Source: Afifella pfennigii DSM 17143
GTDB lineage: Bacteria; Pseudomonadota; Alphaproteobacteria; Rhizobiales; Afifellaceae
Direction of reading: 5' to 3'
Length of the DNA stretch: 64,000 nucleotides
Assembly: GCF_000688515.1 (NCBI RefSeq)
Contig: NZ_JHZK01000004.1
Location: 1-64,000, forward strand
Shown: positions 1 through 9,266 of the stretch, one piece after another
Position numbering within the stretch: position 1 is the first letter of the stretch
How the letters are laid out: each line of letters starts with the position of its first letter
Program-made: the position numbers and the translations under genes
Notes under the pieces: generated by a model
Database searches by the model: none
Told to the model about the DNA's origin: nothing
Seen by the model: the letters and a program-made list of their open reading frames with translations, nothing else

Positions 1-2
1 TG

Positions 3-335
3 AACGGTCCGGCGTTCCTGGCCTATGCCGAGCAGGTTCTCGCACCCGAGCTTCGCCCCGGTGATGTCGTGGTCATGGACAATCTGCCGGTCCACAAGAT
101 CAGCGGCGTGCGCGAGGCGATCGAGAAGGCCGGTGCGCGGCTTCTGTTCCTCCCGCCATACTCGCCCGACTTCAACCCCATCGAGATGGCCTTCTCCAAG
201 CTCAAGGCCCTGCTCAGAAAGGCCGCCGCCAGAACCGTCGACGAACTCTGGTCCGTCGTTGCCGATTGCCTGCCAGCCTTCACCGCCGAGGAATGCCGCC
301 ACTATTTCAAGGCCGCCGGGTATGACCCGGATTAA
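3..335 (+). pseudogene. IS630-family transposase, C-terminal part cut by window edge
   Basis: The frame is open from the left edge and encodes the C-terminal catalytic half of an IS630/Tc1-mariner-type DDE transposase. The MDNLPVHK block carries the second catalytic Asp. The [18 protein letters not shown] block carries the final acidic residue (Glu) of the DDE triad. About 110 residues are visible and the N-terminal half lies outside the window. I saw no terminal inverted repeat between the stop and the neighbouring LysR gene, only 12 bp away, so whether the element is intact cannot be judged. It is typed as a pseudogene only because it is partial here. Confidence 0.85.
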
Positions 336-347
336 GTCGAAGCTGCT

Positions 348-1226
348 CTAGACCGGCGCCAGTTCGCGGCTGAGAGTGAAAAGCGCGCCGACGGCGCCGA
401 GATCGGCAAGCTCGGGCCGGCAGGTGAGAAACGCTTCGGCGCCGAGATCGCCGCCATCGGCAATGCGCAGGACCGCCAGGCGCTCGTCGCGGCCAATCTC
501 GCCCTCCAGCACGACGCCGAGGCCGAGCCCGGCGGCGGCCGCTTCCTTGATCATCTCCCGGCTGCCGAGCTCAGCCGCCACGCTCACGGCCAGCCCCGCC
601 CGCTCCAGGCCCTTCAGGAGGACGGCACGGGTCACCGAGCCTTCCTCGCGAAGAAGCAGCGGCAGCTCCGATACTTCTTTCAGGCGAAGCGCCGACCGCC
701 GGGCGAGCGGATGCGTGCGAGGCGCGATGAGCGCCAGGCTCTGGCGGCCGAGGGAGCGGTTGCAAAGGTGGGCGGGCGGGGCAAGCTGGGAGGCGACGAT
801 GACGTCGACATGGCCCTCTTCCAGCTCCCTCATCAGCTCGCCCGTATTGCCCACGGAAAGCTTCACGTCGATGCCGGGATAGAGTTCGGCGAAGCGCTTC
901 ATCAGCGCCAGAATGGTGAAGGGCGTGGAGATGCCAACCTTCAGGACGCCACGCTTCAGCTCGCGCGTCTCGGCGACCTGATGCTCGATCTCCTCAACAA
1001 GGCCGAGAAGCTGCCGCACGGGCGCAAGCAGGCGCCGGCCCGCCGGCGTCAGCTCGATGCCGGCACCGCCCCGCGCGCGCAGAAAGAGCGGCGTGCCGAG
1101 CGCCGCCTCCAGCGACTTCACCTGCACGGTCACCGCCGGCTGGCTGAGGCCGAGCCGCCGCGCCGCCCGCGAAAAGCTGCCGGCCTGCACCACGGCATGG
1201 AAGGCGCGCGCCTGCTGGAAGTTCAT
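348..1226 (-). CDS. LysR-family transcriptional regulator
   Basis: This 292-aa protein has the standard LysR layout: an N-terminal winged helix-turn-helix (about residues 1-60; AGSFSRAARRLGLSQPAVTVQ is the recognition region) followed by a periplasmic-binding-like co-inducer domain. I chose the ATG at 1226 over an upstream codon at 1253 because the protein then starts directly at the conserved MNFQQARAFHAV block, and a G-rich stretch precedes it. It is transcribed divergently from ugpB across about 140 bp, which suggests it regulates the importer. The N-terminus resembles LysR regulators found near aminophosphonate genes, but the co-inducer cannot be read from the sequence. Confidence 0.85.
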   Translation of the reverse strand: MNFQQARAFHAVVQAGSFSRAARRLGLSQPAVTVQVKSLEAALGTPLFLRARGGAGIELTPAGRRLLAPVRQLLGLVEEIEHQVAETRELKRGVLKVGISTPFTILALMKRFAELYPGIDVKLSVGNTGELMRELEEGHVDVIVASQLAPPAHLCNRSLGRQSLALIAPRTHPLARRSALRLKEVSELPLLLREEGSVTRAVLLKGLERAGLAVSVAAELGSREMIKEAAAAGLGLGVVLEGEIGRDERLAVLRIADGGDLGAEAFLTCRPELADLGAVGALFTLSRELAPV

Positions 1227-1370
1227 GAGATAGCCCCCCGACACATTTCTCATAAGTAAAATTCATATCGGCGTCACTCAACTTAACTAGCCCCTATTTT
1301 CGCGGCCCGACAACGGCAGCCGCGGGCCGCCTTTCGCGGTCCGCGATCGAGGCTCAAACAGGGGTAGGTC

Positions 1371-2681
1371 ATGCCGCTGCGCTATAAGGAAATTCTCGCC
1401 GCCGGCGTCCTCGTCTCGCTGACGTCGACATCGGCCATCGCCGCGACGGAGGTGCCGTTCTGGCACGCCTTCTCGCCGGACATCAAACTCGGCAAGGTGC
1501 TGACGCGCTATGCGGAGGAATTCAACGCCAGCCAGGACGATTACAAGGTCGTGCTGACCTATAAGGGCACCTACGACGACACCATCAACGCCACCATCGC
1601 CGCCTATCGCGCCGGCAAGCAGCCGGCCATCACCCAGATCCACGCTCCGGGCGCGCCGACGGTGATCTTCTCCGACGCCATCCGCCCCGTCGACGAGGTG
1701 ATGGCGGAGGCCGGCCACGAGGTCGACTGGTCGCGCTTCCTTCAGCCGGTGGCGGCCATGTACCAGTTCGAGGGCAAGCAGATGGCCATGCCCTTCAACA
1801 CCTCCACGCCGCTGATGTGGTACAACGCCGACGCCTTCGACAAGGCCGGCATCTCAGAGCCGCCCAAGACCTGGGACGAGCTTGAGGGCGCGGCGCGCAA
1901 ATTGAAGGATGCCGGCTATGCCTGCCCGGTCACCTCCGCCTGGCAGACCTGGGTGCTGGTGAAGAATTACAGCTTCATCGAAGACCTGCCCTTCGCCACC
2001 AAGAGCAACGGCATGGACGGGCCGGACGCTCAGCTCATCTTCAACGAGACCGGCGTCGTGGACCATCTGGACCGCCTGCAGCGCTGGGCCGAGGAGGGCC
2101 TGTTCGAATATCAGGGCCGCCAGTGGACCGGCGCCCACGAGGCGTTTTACGCCGAGCGCTGCGCCATCCTCCTGGAAAGCTCCGCCGGCTACGGCGGCAT
2201 CGCCGACAATGCCGACTTCACCTTCGGCGCCTCCGTTCTGCCGGTCGAGGAAGGCAATGACGAGCCGCGCAACACCTTCATCGGCGGCGGCGGGCTCTTC
2301 GTCATGAAGGGCCTCGACAAGCCCGTCTACGATGGCGCGGCCGCCTTCTTCGCGTTCCTTTCCAGCGCGCAGAAGCAGTTCGATTGGCACCAGAATTCCG
2401 GCTACGTGCCGATCACCGTCGATGCCTACGAACTGGCCAAGAGCGAAGGCTATTACGAGGCCTTCCCGCATCAGGAGCTGGCCATCAAGCAGCTTCTGCG
2501 CGCGCCGAGCGACAATAGCCGCGGCATCCGCCTTGGCTATCTCGTCCAGGTCGACGAGATCATCGACGAGGAGCTTGAGAATATCTGGTCGATGAAGAAG
2601 ACGGCCCAGGAGGCCACCGACGACATGGTGCGGCGCGGCAATCCGATCCTCGCCCGCTTCGCCAAGACGATCGGCGAATAA
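1371..2681 (+). CDS. ugpB: sn-glycerol-3-phosphate-type ABC transporter, substrate-binding protein
   Basis: This 436-aa periplasmic solute-binding protein (family 1) has a Sec signal peptide ending near residue 24. The mature start (TEVPFWHAF), the PFNTSTPLMWYNADAF segment and the C-terminal VRRGNPILARF tail are characteristic of UgpB, which captures glycerol-3-phosphate or glycerophosphodiesters. It is the first gene of a ugpB-ugpA-ugpE operon, with glpK convergent behind it, fitting glycerol-phosphate use. I could not find a convincing Pho box upstream, although ugp operons of enteric bacteria are PhoB-controlled. The exact ligand is inferred from the family. Confidence 0.88.
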   Translation: MPLRYKEILAAGVLVSLTSTSAIAATEVPFWHAFSPDIKLGKVLTRYAEEFNASQDDYKVVLTYKGTYDDTINATIAAYRAGKQPAITQIHAPGAPTVIFSDAIRPVDEVMAEAGHEVDWSRFLQPVAAMYQFEGKQMAMPFNTSTPLMWYNADAFDKAGISEPPKTWDELEGAARKLKDAGYACPVTSAWQTWVLVKNYSFIEDLPFATKSNGMDGPDAQLIFNETGVVDHLDRLQRWAEEGLFEYQGRQWTGAHEAFYAERCAILLESSAGYGGIADNADFTFGASVLPVEEGNDEPRNTFIGGGGLFVMKGLDKPVYDGAAAFFAFLSSAQKQFDWHQNSGYVPITVDAYELAKSEGYYEAFPHQELAIKQLLRAPSDNSRGIRLGYLVQVDEIIDEELENIWSMKKTAQEATDDMVRRGNPILARFAKTIGE

Positions 2682-2755
2682 AGCCCTTCCCGCCAAGGCC
2701 CGCCGCCGGCTTTCGGGCGGCGGGCCGCCTCGCACGCAACGCGGAGATCTCTCGC

Positions 2756-3649
2756 ATGGCCAGCCGGGAAAAGGCAGCCTATTTCAAGGGCGGGATACTG
2801 CCTTGGTTGCTGCTTGCCCCGCAGCTTCTGGTGCTTGTCGTCGTCTTCTTCTGGCCGGCCGGCGAGGGCATCTTTCAGGCCTTCTTTCTGACCGACCCGT
2901 TTCTTTCCCGCATGCTCTTTGTCGGGCTCGACAATTTCGCCGCGCTCTTTGCCTCGCCGGAATATTGGGATTCGGTGCGCGTCACCTTCGTCTTCGCGGC
3001 GGCCACCACCGCCTTGTCGATGCTTCTTGCCCTGGCGCTCGCCATCGCCGCCGATCAGGTGCTGCGCAGCTCCATGGTGCTGCGCTCGCTGGTCATCTGG
3101 CCCTATGCCGTGGCGCCGGCGATCGCCGGCATGCTGTGGCTGTTCCTCTTCCATCCCGCCTTCGGCGTCTTGGCGCTGGCGCTGCGCGATCTCCATATCG
3201 ACTGGAACCCGCTGCTCGATGGCGGCGATGCCATGGCGCTCATCGTCGGCGCCGCCGCCTGGAAGCAGGTCTCGTATAATTTCGTCTTCTTCCTCGCCGG
3301 CCTGCAGGCCATCCCGAAAGCCCTCCTGGAAGCGGCGATGATCGACGGCGCCGGGCCGCTTCGCCGGCTGCGCGACGTCGTCCTGCCACTGCTGACCCCG
3401 ACCACCTTCTTCCTTCTCGTCATGAACCTCATCTACGCCTTCTTCGACACGTTCGGCATCGTCGACGCCATCACCGAGGGCGGGCCGGGCGGGGCGACGC
3501 GCATCCTCGTCTACAAGGTCTACAAGGACGGCTTCCAGGCGCAGGATTACGGCTCCTCGGCGGCGCAGTCGCTCGTCCTGATGGGGCTCGTCATCGCCCT
3601 GACGGTAGTGCAATTCCGCTTCGTGGAGCGGCGCGTGAATTACGGTTGA
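2756..3649 (+). CDS. ugpA: sn-glycerol-3-phosphate-type ABC transporter, permease
   Basis: This 297-aa inner-membrane permease has six predicted hydrophobic segments and the cytoplasmic EAA loop (EAAMIDGAGPLRRLRDVVLP) that docks onto the ATPase. It lies 74 bp downstream of ugpB and 4 bp before ugpE, so it is part of the same transcript. The opening LPWLLLAPQLLVLVVVFFWPAGEGIFQA-type segment and the overall length match UgpA. The matching ATPase gene ugpC is absent from this window, so the permease pair must be energised by a subunit encoded elsewhere. Confidence 0.88.
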   Translation: MASREKAAYFKGGILPWLLLAPQLLVLVVVFFWPAGEGIFQAFFLTDPFLSRMLFVGLDNFAALFASPEYWDSVRVTFVFAAATTALSMLLALALAIAADQVLRSSMVLRSLVIWPYAVAPAIAGMLWLFLFHPAFGVLALALRDLHIDWNPLLDGGDAMALIVGAAAWKQVSYNFVFFLAGLQAIPKALLEAAMIDGAGPLRRLRDVVLPLLTPTTFFLLVMNLIYAFFDTFGIVDAITEGGPGGATRILVYKVYKDGFQAQDYGSSAAQSLVLMGLVIALTVVQFRFVERRVNYG

Positions 3650-3653
3650 GACG

Positions 3654-4535
3654 ATGATTGAGCGCGCCTACGGCTTCAAGCTCGTCTGCTGGCTGGTGCT
3701 GGCCGCCGGGCTTCTCGTCATCTTCGTGCCGATCTATTACGCCCTCGTCATCGCCTCCCAGCCCGACGATGCGGAGCGGCTCAGCCTGTTCACCCTGCCG
3801 GCCGGCCACCTCGTCGACAACATGCTGGCCGCCTGGGGCAAGGAGGATCTGCAGCGCCAGCTCTTCAATTCCACGGTCATGGCGCTCGGCATCACCGCCG
3901 GCAAGCTCGTCATCTCGCTGATGTCGGCCTTCGCCGTCACCTATTTCCGCTTCCGCTTCCGCATGCTCGCCTTCTGGGCGATCTTCGTCACGCTGATGCT
4001 GCCGGTGGAGGTGCGCATCGTGCCGACCTACGAGGTGGTGGCCAACGTCACCAGCCCGCTCGCCGCCATCGCGGCGCTGACCGGCATCGAACTCAGCCTC
4101 AACCTGTCGCTCATCGACACCTATGCCGGCCTCACCCTGCCCTTGATCGCCTCCGCCACGGCGACCTTCCTCTTCCGTCAGTTCTTCCTCGTCGTGCCGG
4201 ACGCGCTGTGCGAGGCGGCCAAGGTGGACGGGGCGGGGCCGCTGCGCTTCTTCCGCGACATTCTTCTGCCGATGTCGACGACCTCCATCGCGGCGCTTTT
4301 CGTCATCCTCTTCATCTATGGCTGGAACCAGTATCTGTGGCCGCTGCTGGTCACCACCCGCGCCGACATGACGACGGTGGTCATCGGTGTCGCTCGCACC
4401 CTGCCGACCGACAATGCCGACACGCAATGGAACCTCACCATGGCGACGACCCTGCTCGCCATGCTGCCGCCCATCGCCGTCGTCATCGTCTTGCAGCGCT
4501 GGTTCGTGCGCGGCCTCATCGAGCAGGAAAAGTAG
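3654..4535 (+). CDS. ugpE: sn-glycerol-3-phosphate-type ABC transporter, permease
   Basis: This 293-aa inner-membrane permease is the partner of UgpA. It has an EAA loop (EAAKVDGAGPLRFFRDILLP) and the NQYLWPLLVT segment common in UgpE-type carbohydrate permeases. Its start is 4 bp after the ugpA stop, which implies translational coupling. The stop lies 3 bp from the stop of the convergent glpK gene, leaving no room for a separate terminator and no place for ugpC. Confidence 0.88.
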   Translation: MIERAYGFKLVCWLVLAAGLLVIFVPIYYALVIASQPDDAERLSLFTLPAGHLVDNMLAAWGKEDLQRQLFNSTVMALGITAGKLVISLMSAFAVTYFRFRFRMLAFWAIFVTLMLPVEVRIVPTYEVVANVTSPLAAIAALTGIELSLNLSLIDTYAGLTLPLIASATATFLFRQFFLVVPDALCEAAKVDGAGPLRFFRDILLPMSTTSIAALFVILFIYGWNQYLWPLLVTTRADMTTVVIGVARTLPTDNADTQWNLTMATTLLAMLPPIAVVIVLQRWFVRGLIEQEK

Positions 4536-4538
4536 CGT

Positions 4539-6029
4539 TCAGCTTGGGCTAAGGGTCCGTTGAACCGCATGGCGCCAGCCGGCGAGCTTCCTCTCGCGCA
4601 GGCCCGCCTCAAGCTGCGGCTCAAAGCGCCGCTCGCGGCGCCAGGCCTCGGCGAACGCCGCCTCGCCCGGCCAGGCGCCGGCCTGCCTTCCGGCGAGCCA
4701 GGCGGCTCCCAGCGCCGTCGTCTCCAGCACCATCGGCCGGTCGACGGGCGCATCGAGAAGGTCGGCGAGGCGCTGCATGGTGAAGTCGCTCGCCACCATG
4801 CCGCCGTCCACGCGCAGCACCGTGCCGGAGGCCGGCGCCCAGTCGCGATGCATCGCCTCAACGAGGTCGACGGTCTGGAAGCACACCGATTCCAGCGCCG
4901 CCATGGCGAATTCCTCCGGCCCGGTGGCGCGCGTGAGCCCGAACATCGCCCCGCGCGCATCCGGGTCCCACCAGGGCGCGCCGAGGCCGGTGAAGGCCGG
5001 CACCAGATAAACCTCCTGCGCGGCGTCGGCGCGCGCTGCCAGCTCGCCCGATTCTTCGGCGCGGGCAATGAGGCGCATCTCGTCGCGCAGCCATTGCACG
5101 GCGGCGCCGGCAACGAAGATGGAGCCTTCCAAAGCGAAGGTGGTCTTGCCGTCGAGGCGATAGGCGATGGTGGTCAGGAGCCGGTTCTGCGAGGGCACGA
5201 ATTCGGCGCCGGTATTGAGGACGGCGAAGCAGCCCGTGCCGTAGGTGGATTTCACCATTCCCGGTTCAAAACAAGCCTGGCCGAGCGTCGCCGCCTGCTG
5301 GTCGCCGGCAGCGCCTCGGATGGGGATGGCGACGCCGAAGATGCCCGGATCGGTCTCCCCGAACTCCGCGGCGCAGTCGAGCACTTCCGGCAGCATCGCA
5401 CGCGGCACGCGGAAGAGCCGCAAGAGCTCCTCGTCCCAATCGTGGCGGCCTATGTCGAAGAGCAGCGTGCGCGCCGCGTTGGTGGCGTCGCTCACATGCC
5501 GGCGCCCGCCCGTCAGCTTATGGATGAGCCAGGTATCGACGGTGCCGAAGGCAAGCTCGCCCGCCTCGGCGCGGGCACGCGCGCCCTCCACGTTGTCCAG
5601 CAGCCAGGCGATCTTGGTGGCGGAGAAATAGCTGTCGATGAGAAGCCCCGTCTTTTGCGCCACCATCGGCGCGTTGCCCTCTGCGACGAGCCGCTCGCAG
5701 ATGCGGGCGGTACGCCGGTCCTGCCAGACGATGGCGTTGTGGATGGGCTTGCCCGTCTTACGGTCCCAGACGATCGCCGTCTCGCGCTGGTTGGTGATGC
5801 CGATACCGGCAAGGTCGGCGGCAGGCAGGTTCGCCTCCGCCAGAGCCTGGCGAACGACGGCGACCGTGGTGCGCCAGATATCCTCAGGATCGTGCTCCAC
5901 CCAGCCGGAGCGCGGGAAATGCTGCGGGAATTCCAGCTGGCCGACCCCGACGACATGCTGACGGGCATCGAAGACGATCGCCCGGGTCGACGTCGTTCCC
6001 TGATCGATGGCCAGCACAAAGCCGCTCAT
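4539..6029 (-). CDS. glpK: glycerol kinase
   Basis: This 496-aa FGGY-family kinase phosphorylates glycerol to sn-glycerol-3-phosphate in the cytoplasm. The N-terminal phosphate-1 motif ([13 protein letters not shown]), the [10 protein letters not shown] and TNQRET blocks and the glycerol-binding WQDRRT region are all present, and the length equals that of typical GlpK. It converges on the ugp operon, so glycerol and glycerol-3-phosphate supply sit together. No glpF or glpD is visible nearby. Confidence 0.95.
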   Translation of the reverse strand: MSGFVLAIDQGTTSTRAIVFDARQHVVGVGQLEFPQHFPRSGWVEHDPEDIWRTTVAVVRQALAEANLPAADLAGIGITNQRETAIVWDRKTGKPIHNAIVWQDRRTARICERLVAEGNAPMVAQKTGLLIDSYFSATKIAWLLDNVEGARARAEAGELAFGTVDTWLIHKLTGGRRHVSDATNAARTLLFDIGRHDWDEELLRLFRVPRAMLPEVLDCAAEFGETDPGIFGVAIPIRGAAGDQQAATLGQACFEPGMVKSTYGTGCFAVLNTGAEFVPSQNRLLTTIAYRLDGKTTFALEGSIFVAGAAVQWLRDEMRLIARAEESGELAARADAAQEVYLVPAFTGLGAPWWDPDARGAMFGLTRATGPEEFAMAALESVCFQTVDLVEAMHRDWAPASGTVLRVDGGMVASDFTMQRLADLLDAPVDRPMVLETTALGAAWLAGRQAGAWPGEAAFAEAWRRERRFEPQLEAGLRERKLAGWRHAVQRTLSPS

Positions 6030-6284
6030 GGCGCGCCTCCCCTTCTTTTCGCTTTTCGGCCCGCGCCGTCCCTTGGGACATGCCCCGACAAAGGCGTCTT
6101 ACGGGCCCGCCCGCGCGCCAGCAAGGCCTCGGCGCGCGGGGTCTCGGCACCGGCCGGCGGCTGCCCACTTCTGCGCCCGGCGCCCGGCCCCGCCAGCTTC
6201 CCGCCGTGAACCAAATCCCCGCCTCGGCCGTTCGCCTGCTGACGCACGCCGTTCAACACGACGAAAATTGGAGGTAATACTAAG

Positions 6285-6665
6285 ATGACTAAGTATTTCG
6301 CGACCGCCTGCGCCGCCCTTCTTCTGGCCGGCACCGCCGCCCATGCCCAGGGCGCCTGGGCCGAGATCGAGGACGACGACATGGTGGTCGACATCCCCGT
6401 CGATCCGCCGCGCTATACCGTCGACGATATCGACGACATGGATATCGTCGGCAGCGACGGCGAGAAGATCGGCGAGGTGGAGGACGTGCTCGGCTCTTCC
6501 GACGGCACCTCCATGGCGGTCGCCGCCGAGGTCGGGGGCTTCCTCGGCATGGGCGAGCATGTCGTCATCATCCCGCTCGACAATGCCCGCATCGTCAACG
6601 GCAAGCTCGTCGTAGCGATGACGGCAGAGGAGATCGAGGCGCTCGACGAGTGGTCGAAGCGCTGA
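6285..6665 (+). CDS. secreted PRC-barrel domain protein
   Basis: This 126-aa protein starts at an ATG preceded by a good Shine-Dalgarno (TTGGAGGTAA). Residues 1-22 form a Sec signal peptide ending AHA-QG. Residues of roughly 48-110 match a PRC-barrel: the D-I-V-G-S-D-G-E-K-I-G-E-V-E-D-V block and a hydrophobic IIPLDNARIVNGKL strand. PRC-barrel proteins with signal peptides are common in this order and usually of unknown role. The acidic stretch at residues 24-32 is notable. It is monocistronic and convergent with the aminotransferase gene. Confidence 0.75.
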   Translation: MTKYFATACAALLLAGTAAHAQGAWAEIEDDDMVVDIPVDPPRYTVDDIDDMDIVGSDGEKIGEVEDVLGSSDGTSMAVAAEVGGFLGMGEHVVIIPLDNARIVNGKLVVAMTAEEIEALDEWSKR

Positions 6666-6697
6666 GTCAGGCCCCTTTCTTGCCAGAAGCGGCCGGC

Positions 6698-7909
6698 TCA
6701 GCCGGCCGCCCGCCGTTCCTGCTTCTCGCCCGCGCGCCAGGCGGCCAGCCTCTCCACCGCTTCATGCAGCGTCTCTTCCCGCTTGGCGAAGCAGAAGCGG
6801 ATATGCGAGCGCATATCGGCGGCGCCGTAGAAGGCGGAAAGCGGCACGGCGGTGACGCCCGCCTCGAAGGTGAGCCGGCGGCAGAGCTCGGCGTCGCCGG
6901 GCCCTGACGCGCTCCGCTCCGCACCGATATCGGCGCCTATATCGGCGCCTATATCGGCGATGGCGAAATAGGCCGCCTCCACCTCCGGCACCTTGAACCC
7001 AGCCTGCCTCAGGCCGCCGACGAGGATATCGCGCCTTTTCTGAAGCTCCGACCGCAGCCCGTCGAAATAGCTCGCCGGCAGATTGAGGCCGAAGGCGACG
7101 GCCGCCTGCAGCGCCGGCGGCGTGGTAAAGGTCACGTATTGATGGGCGCGGGCGATCGGCTGAAGCAGCCGCGCATCGGCGGTGACGTAGCCGACCTTCC
7201 AGCCGGTGACGGAGAAGGTCTTGCCGGCCGAACCGATGCGCACCACCCGCTCGCGCAGCTCCGGCACGGCAAAGAGCGTGCGGTGCGGGCGGTTATCGAA
7301 GGTCAGATGCTCGTAGACCTCGTCGCAGATGGCGATGAGGTCGTGCTTCAGCATCTTCTCGCCAAGAAAGCCCAGTTCCTCCTCGCTGAGGATGCGCCCG
7401 ATGGGGTTCCACGGCGTGTTGACAACGAAGGCGCGCGTCCTCTCGCCGATCGCCGCCTCGATTTCCTCAAAAGGCAGGCGCCAGTGTGGCGGCGTCACGC
7501 GGATCGGCACCGGCACGGCGCCGGCGCGGCGGATGATCGGGATGTAGCTGTCATAGGCCGGCTCGAAGACGAGCACCTCGTCGCCCGGCTCCAGGAGACC
7601 GAGGAAGCAATCGGCGAGCGCCTCCGTGGCGCCGGAGGTGACGAGCACCTCCTTTTCCCAATCGACCTTCACGCCGAGGAAGCGGCCGGCATTTTCGGCC
7701 ACCGCCTGGCGCAGCGCCGGCAGGCCGGGCATCGGCGGATATTGGTGCGGGCCCTCGCGCAGCGCCGCCACAGCCGCCTCCACCACCTCTTCCGGCTCCA
7801 GCGCCTCGGGAAAACCCTGGCCGAGATTGATGGCGCCGGCCTCGGCCGCTAGCCGCGACATCGTCTCAAAGATGGTCGTGCCGACCGAGCCGAAGACGGA
7901 ATTGACCAT
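6698..7909 (-). CDS. PLP-dependent class I/II aminotransferase
   Basis: This 403-aa fold-type I aminotransferase resembles the YbdL/kynurenine-aminotransferase branch. The PLP-binding lysine lies in GSAGKTFSVTGWKVGY, the phosphate/pyridine residues in NTPWNPIGR and CDEVYEHLTF, and the N-terminus carries INLGQGFPE. The ATG at 7909 is preferred to one at 8068 because it starts directly at the family N-terminus and follows an AGGTG ribosome site. Substrate (methionine, glutamine or an aromatic amino acid) cannot be fixed. An in-frame 12-bp repeat inserts IGADIGADIGAE near residue 320, in a normally variable segment. Confidence 0.85.
   Translation of the reverse strand: MVNSVFGSVGTTIFETMSRLAAEAGAINLGQGFPEALEPEEVVEAAVAALREGPHQYPPMPGLPALRQAVAENAGRFLGVKVDWEKEVLVTSGATEALADCFLGLLEPGDEVLVFEPAYDSYIPIIRRAGAVPVPIRVTPPHWRLPFEEIEAAIGERTRAFVVNTPWNPIGRILSEEELGFLGEKMLKHDLIAICDEVYEHLTFDNRPHRTLFAVPELRERVVRIGSAGKTFSVTGWKVGYVTADARLLQPIARAHQYVTFTTPPALQAAVAFGLNLPASYFDGLRSELQKRRDILVGGLRQAGFKVPEVEAAYFAIADIGADIGADIGAERSASGPGDAELCRRLTFEAGVTAVPLSAFYGAADMRSHIRFCFAKREETLHEAVERLAAWRAGEKQERRAAG
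6927..6961 (-). repeat. 12-bp in-frame tandem microrepeat inside the aminotransferase gene
   Basis: About 2.9 copies of ATATCGGCGCCT lie head to tail. Each copy adds the residues I-G-A-D on the coding strand, so copy-number change would lengthen or shorten the protein without breaking its frame. Confidence 0.8.
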
Positions 7910-8084
7910 CGTGTCACCTCGCCTGTCCTCTGGCGGCGGCGCGCCTGCCTGGCTCTCCCGCCGCGGAAGGCGGAGAATATCGGAGCGGTGGCGGCGCGCA
8001 AAGCGATAGGGCAGTTGGACAGCCGCGCCCGCGCCTTTCGGCAGGATTGACATTTCGCTCCTCCTCACGGCACGAAGGGCGCGT

Positions 8085-8270
8085 CATCGGTTCTCGGACG
8101 CCAAGCGCCCGGGATGAAAAGGGAACACGGTGAGGCGTACCCATCAGGGACCGAAACCGTGGCTGCCCCCGCAACTGTGAGCGGAGAGCGGGCTTCTTGA
8201 TGTCACTGGCGCATTGAAGCGCCGGGAAGACGAAGCCTAGCTGCGACCCGCGAGCCAGGAGACCTGCCGC
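8085..8270 (+). ncRNA. cobalamin (B12) riboswitch
   Basis: The leader contains the conserved cobalamin riboswitch landmarks in order: GGGAACACGGTG near 8121, GGCTGCCCCCGCAACTGTGA at 8161-8180, GCCGGGAAGACG near 8221, and the B12-box GAGCCAGGAGACCTGCC at 8252-8268. It lies 175 nt upstream of the first gene of the metal-importer operon on the same strand. In this class adenosylcobalamin binding shuts expression off, so the operon is inferred to be induced when B12 is short, which points to cobalt as the metal. The element boundaries are approximate. Confidence 0.93.
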
Positions 8271-8444
8271 TGACGCGCGACGCCGGGCAACCGGTGCCGC
8301 ACCGCAACGGACGCCGGGGTGCGCGTCTGGCGGTGGAAACGGCGCCGGAATTGCCACCGACGCCCTCTCCTCGCCGAACCCCGATCGTCCTTTCCGCAAC
8401 CCGGCGCGCAACGACCGCGCCGGTATCTGGAGAGACGACACGAT

Positions 8445-9242
8445 ATGCAACGCACTTCACTTGCCGCCTTCGGCCTTGCCGCCGCCCTCAGCCTGGCGCC
8501 TTCGGCCGCCATGGCGCATTTCCAGCTCATCTATACGCCCGAAGTGAATTTGGAGCGGCCCGGCGAGGTGCCGCTGAAGCTCCTCTTCTGGCATCCGATG
8601 GAGAACGGCCACGTGATGGATATGGGCGAGCCGGAAGAGTTCTTCGCCGTGCATCGCGGCGAGAGGATCGACCTCAAGGCCAGTCTGAAGCCCATCACCT
8701 TCACCGGCGCCGACAACGAGGCGGCCGCCTTCGAGGCCATGCTCACCGCCAAGCGCTCGGGCGACTACGTCCTCACCCTCGTTCCCGCCCCCTATTACGA
8801 GGAGAGCGAGGACATCTTCATCCAGCAGATCACCAAGGCCTATCTCAATCGCGGCCAGCTGCCGACCGACTGGGCCGAGCCGCAGGGCCTCGCCACGGAA
8901 ATCGTGCCGCTCAACAAGCCGACCAACGTCCTCTCCGGCTCCACCTTCACCGGACGCGTCCTTGCCGATGGCAAGCCCGTCGCCGGCGCCGAGATCGAGG
9001 TGGAGTACATGGCCGCCGAGCCGGTGATGGAGGAGAACCGGCCGGGCGAGCCCAAGGCCTCGCCGATGCCCGGCGGCGCCATCGTCGCCGTCAGCGACGA
9101 GGACGGCGTCTTCACCTTCGGCATTCCCAAGGCCGGCTTCTGGGGCTTCGCCGCACTCGGCACCGGACCGGCCAAGGAGCACGAGGGCAAGGAATTGTCG
9201 CAGGACGCGGTCATCTGGGTGCGCGCCTACGACGTCAACTAG
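8445..9242 (+). CDS. exported DUF4198/NikK-like component of cobalt/nickel ECF importer
   Basis: This 265-aa protein has a Sec signal peptide (cleavage after SAAMA, mature start HFQLIYTPE). The body matches the DUF4198 family that includes NikK, an extracytoplasmic accessory of some nickel/cobalt ECF transporters. The His at the mature N-terminus and the acidic/His-rich early region (HPMENGHVMDMGE) could contact metal. A carboxypeptidase-regulatory-like beta domain is seen at about 150-240. It is the first gene after the B12 riboswitch, 25 bp before cbiM. Start ATG 8445 is chosen because the signal peptide begins there. Confidence 0.8.
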   Translation: MQRTSLAAFGLAAALSLAPSAAMAHFQLIYTPEVNLERPGEVPLKLLFWHPMENGHVMDMGEPEEFFAVHRGERIDLKASLKPITFTGADNEAAAFEAMLTAKRSGDYVLTLVPAPYYEESEDIFIQQITKAYLNRGQLPTDWAEPQGLATEIVPLNKPTNVLSGSTFTGRVLADGKPVAGAEIEVEYMAAEPVMEENRPGEPKASPMPGGAIVAVSDEDGVFTFGIPKAGFWGFAALGTGPAKEHEGKELSQDAVIWVRAYDVN

Positions 9243-9266
9243 CCACCGCATGGGCGGGAGGGGCCA

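Noticed and set aside
1254-1370. Pho box upstream of ugpB
   Set aside because: No pair of CTGTCAT-like half-sites with the right 11-bp spacing could be found by eye.
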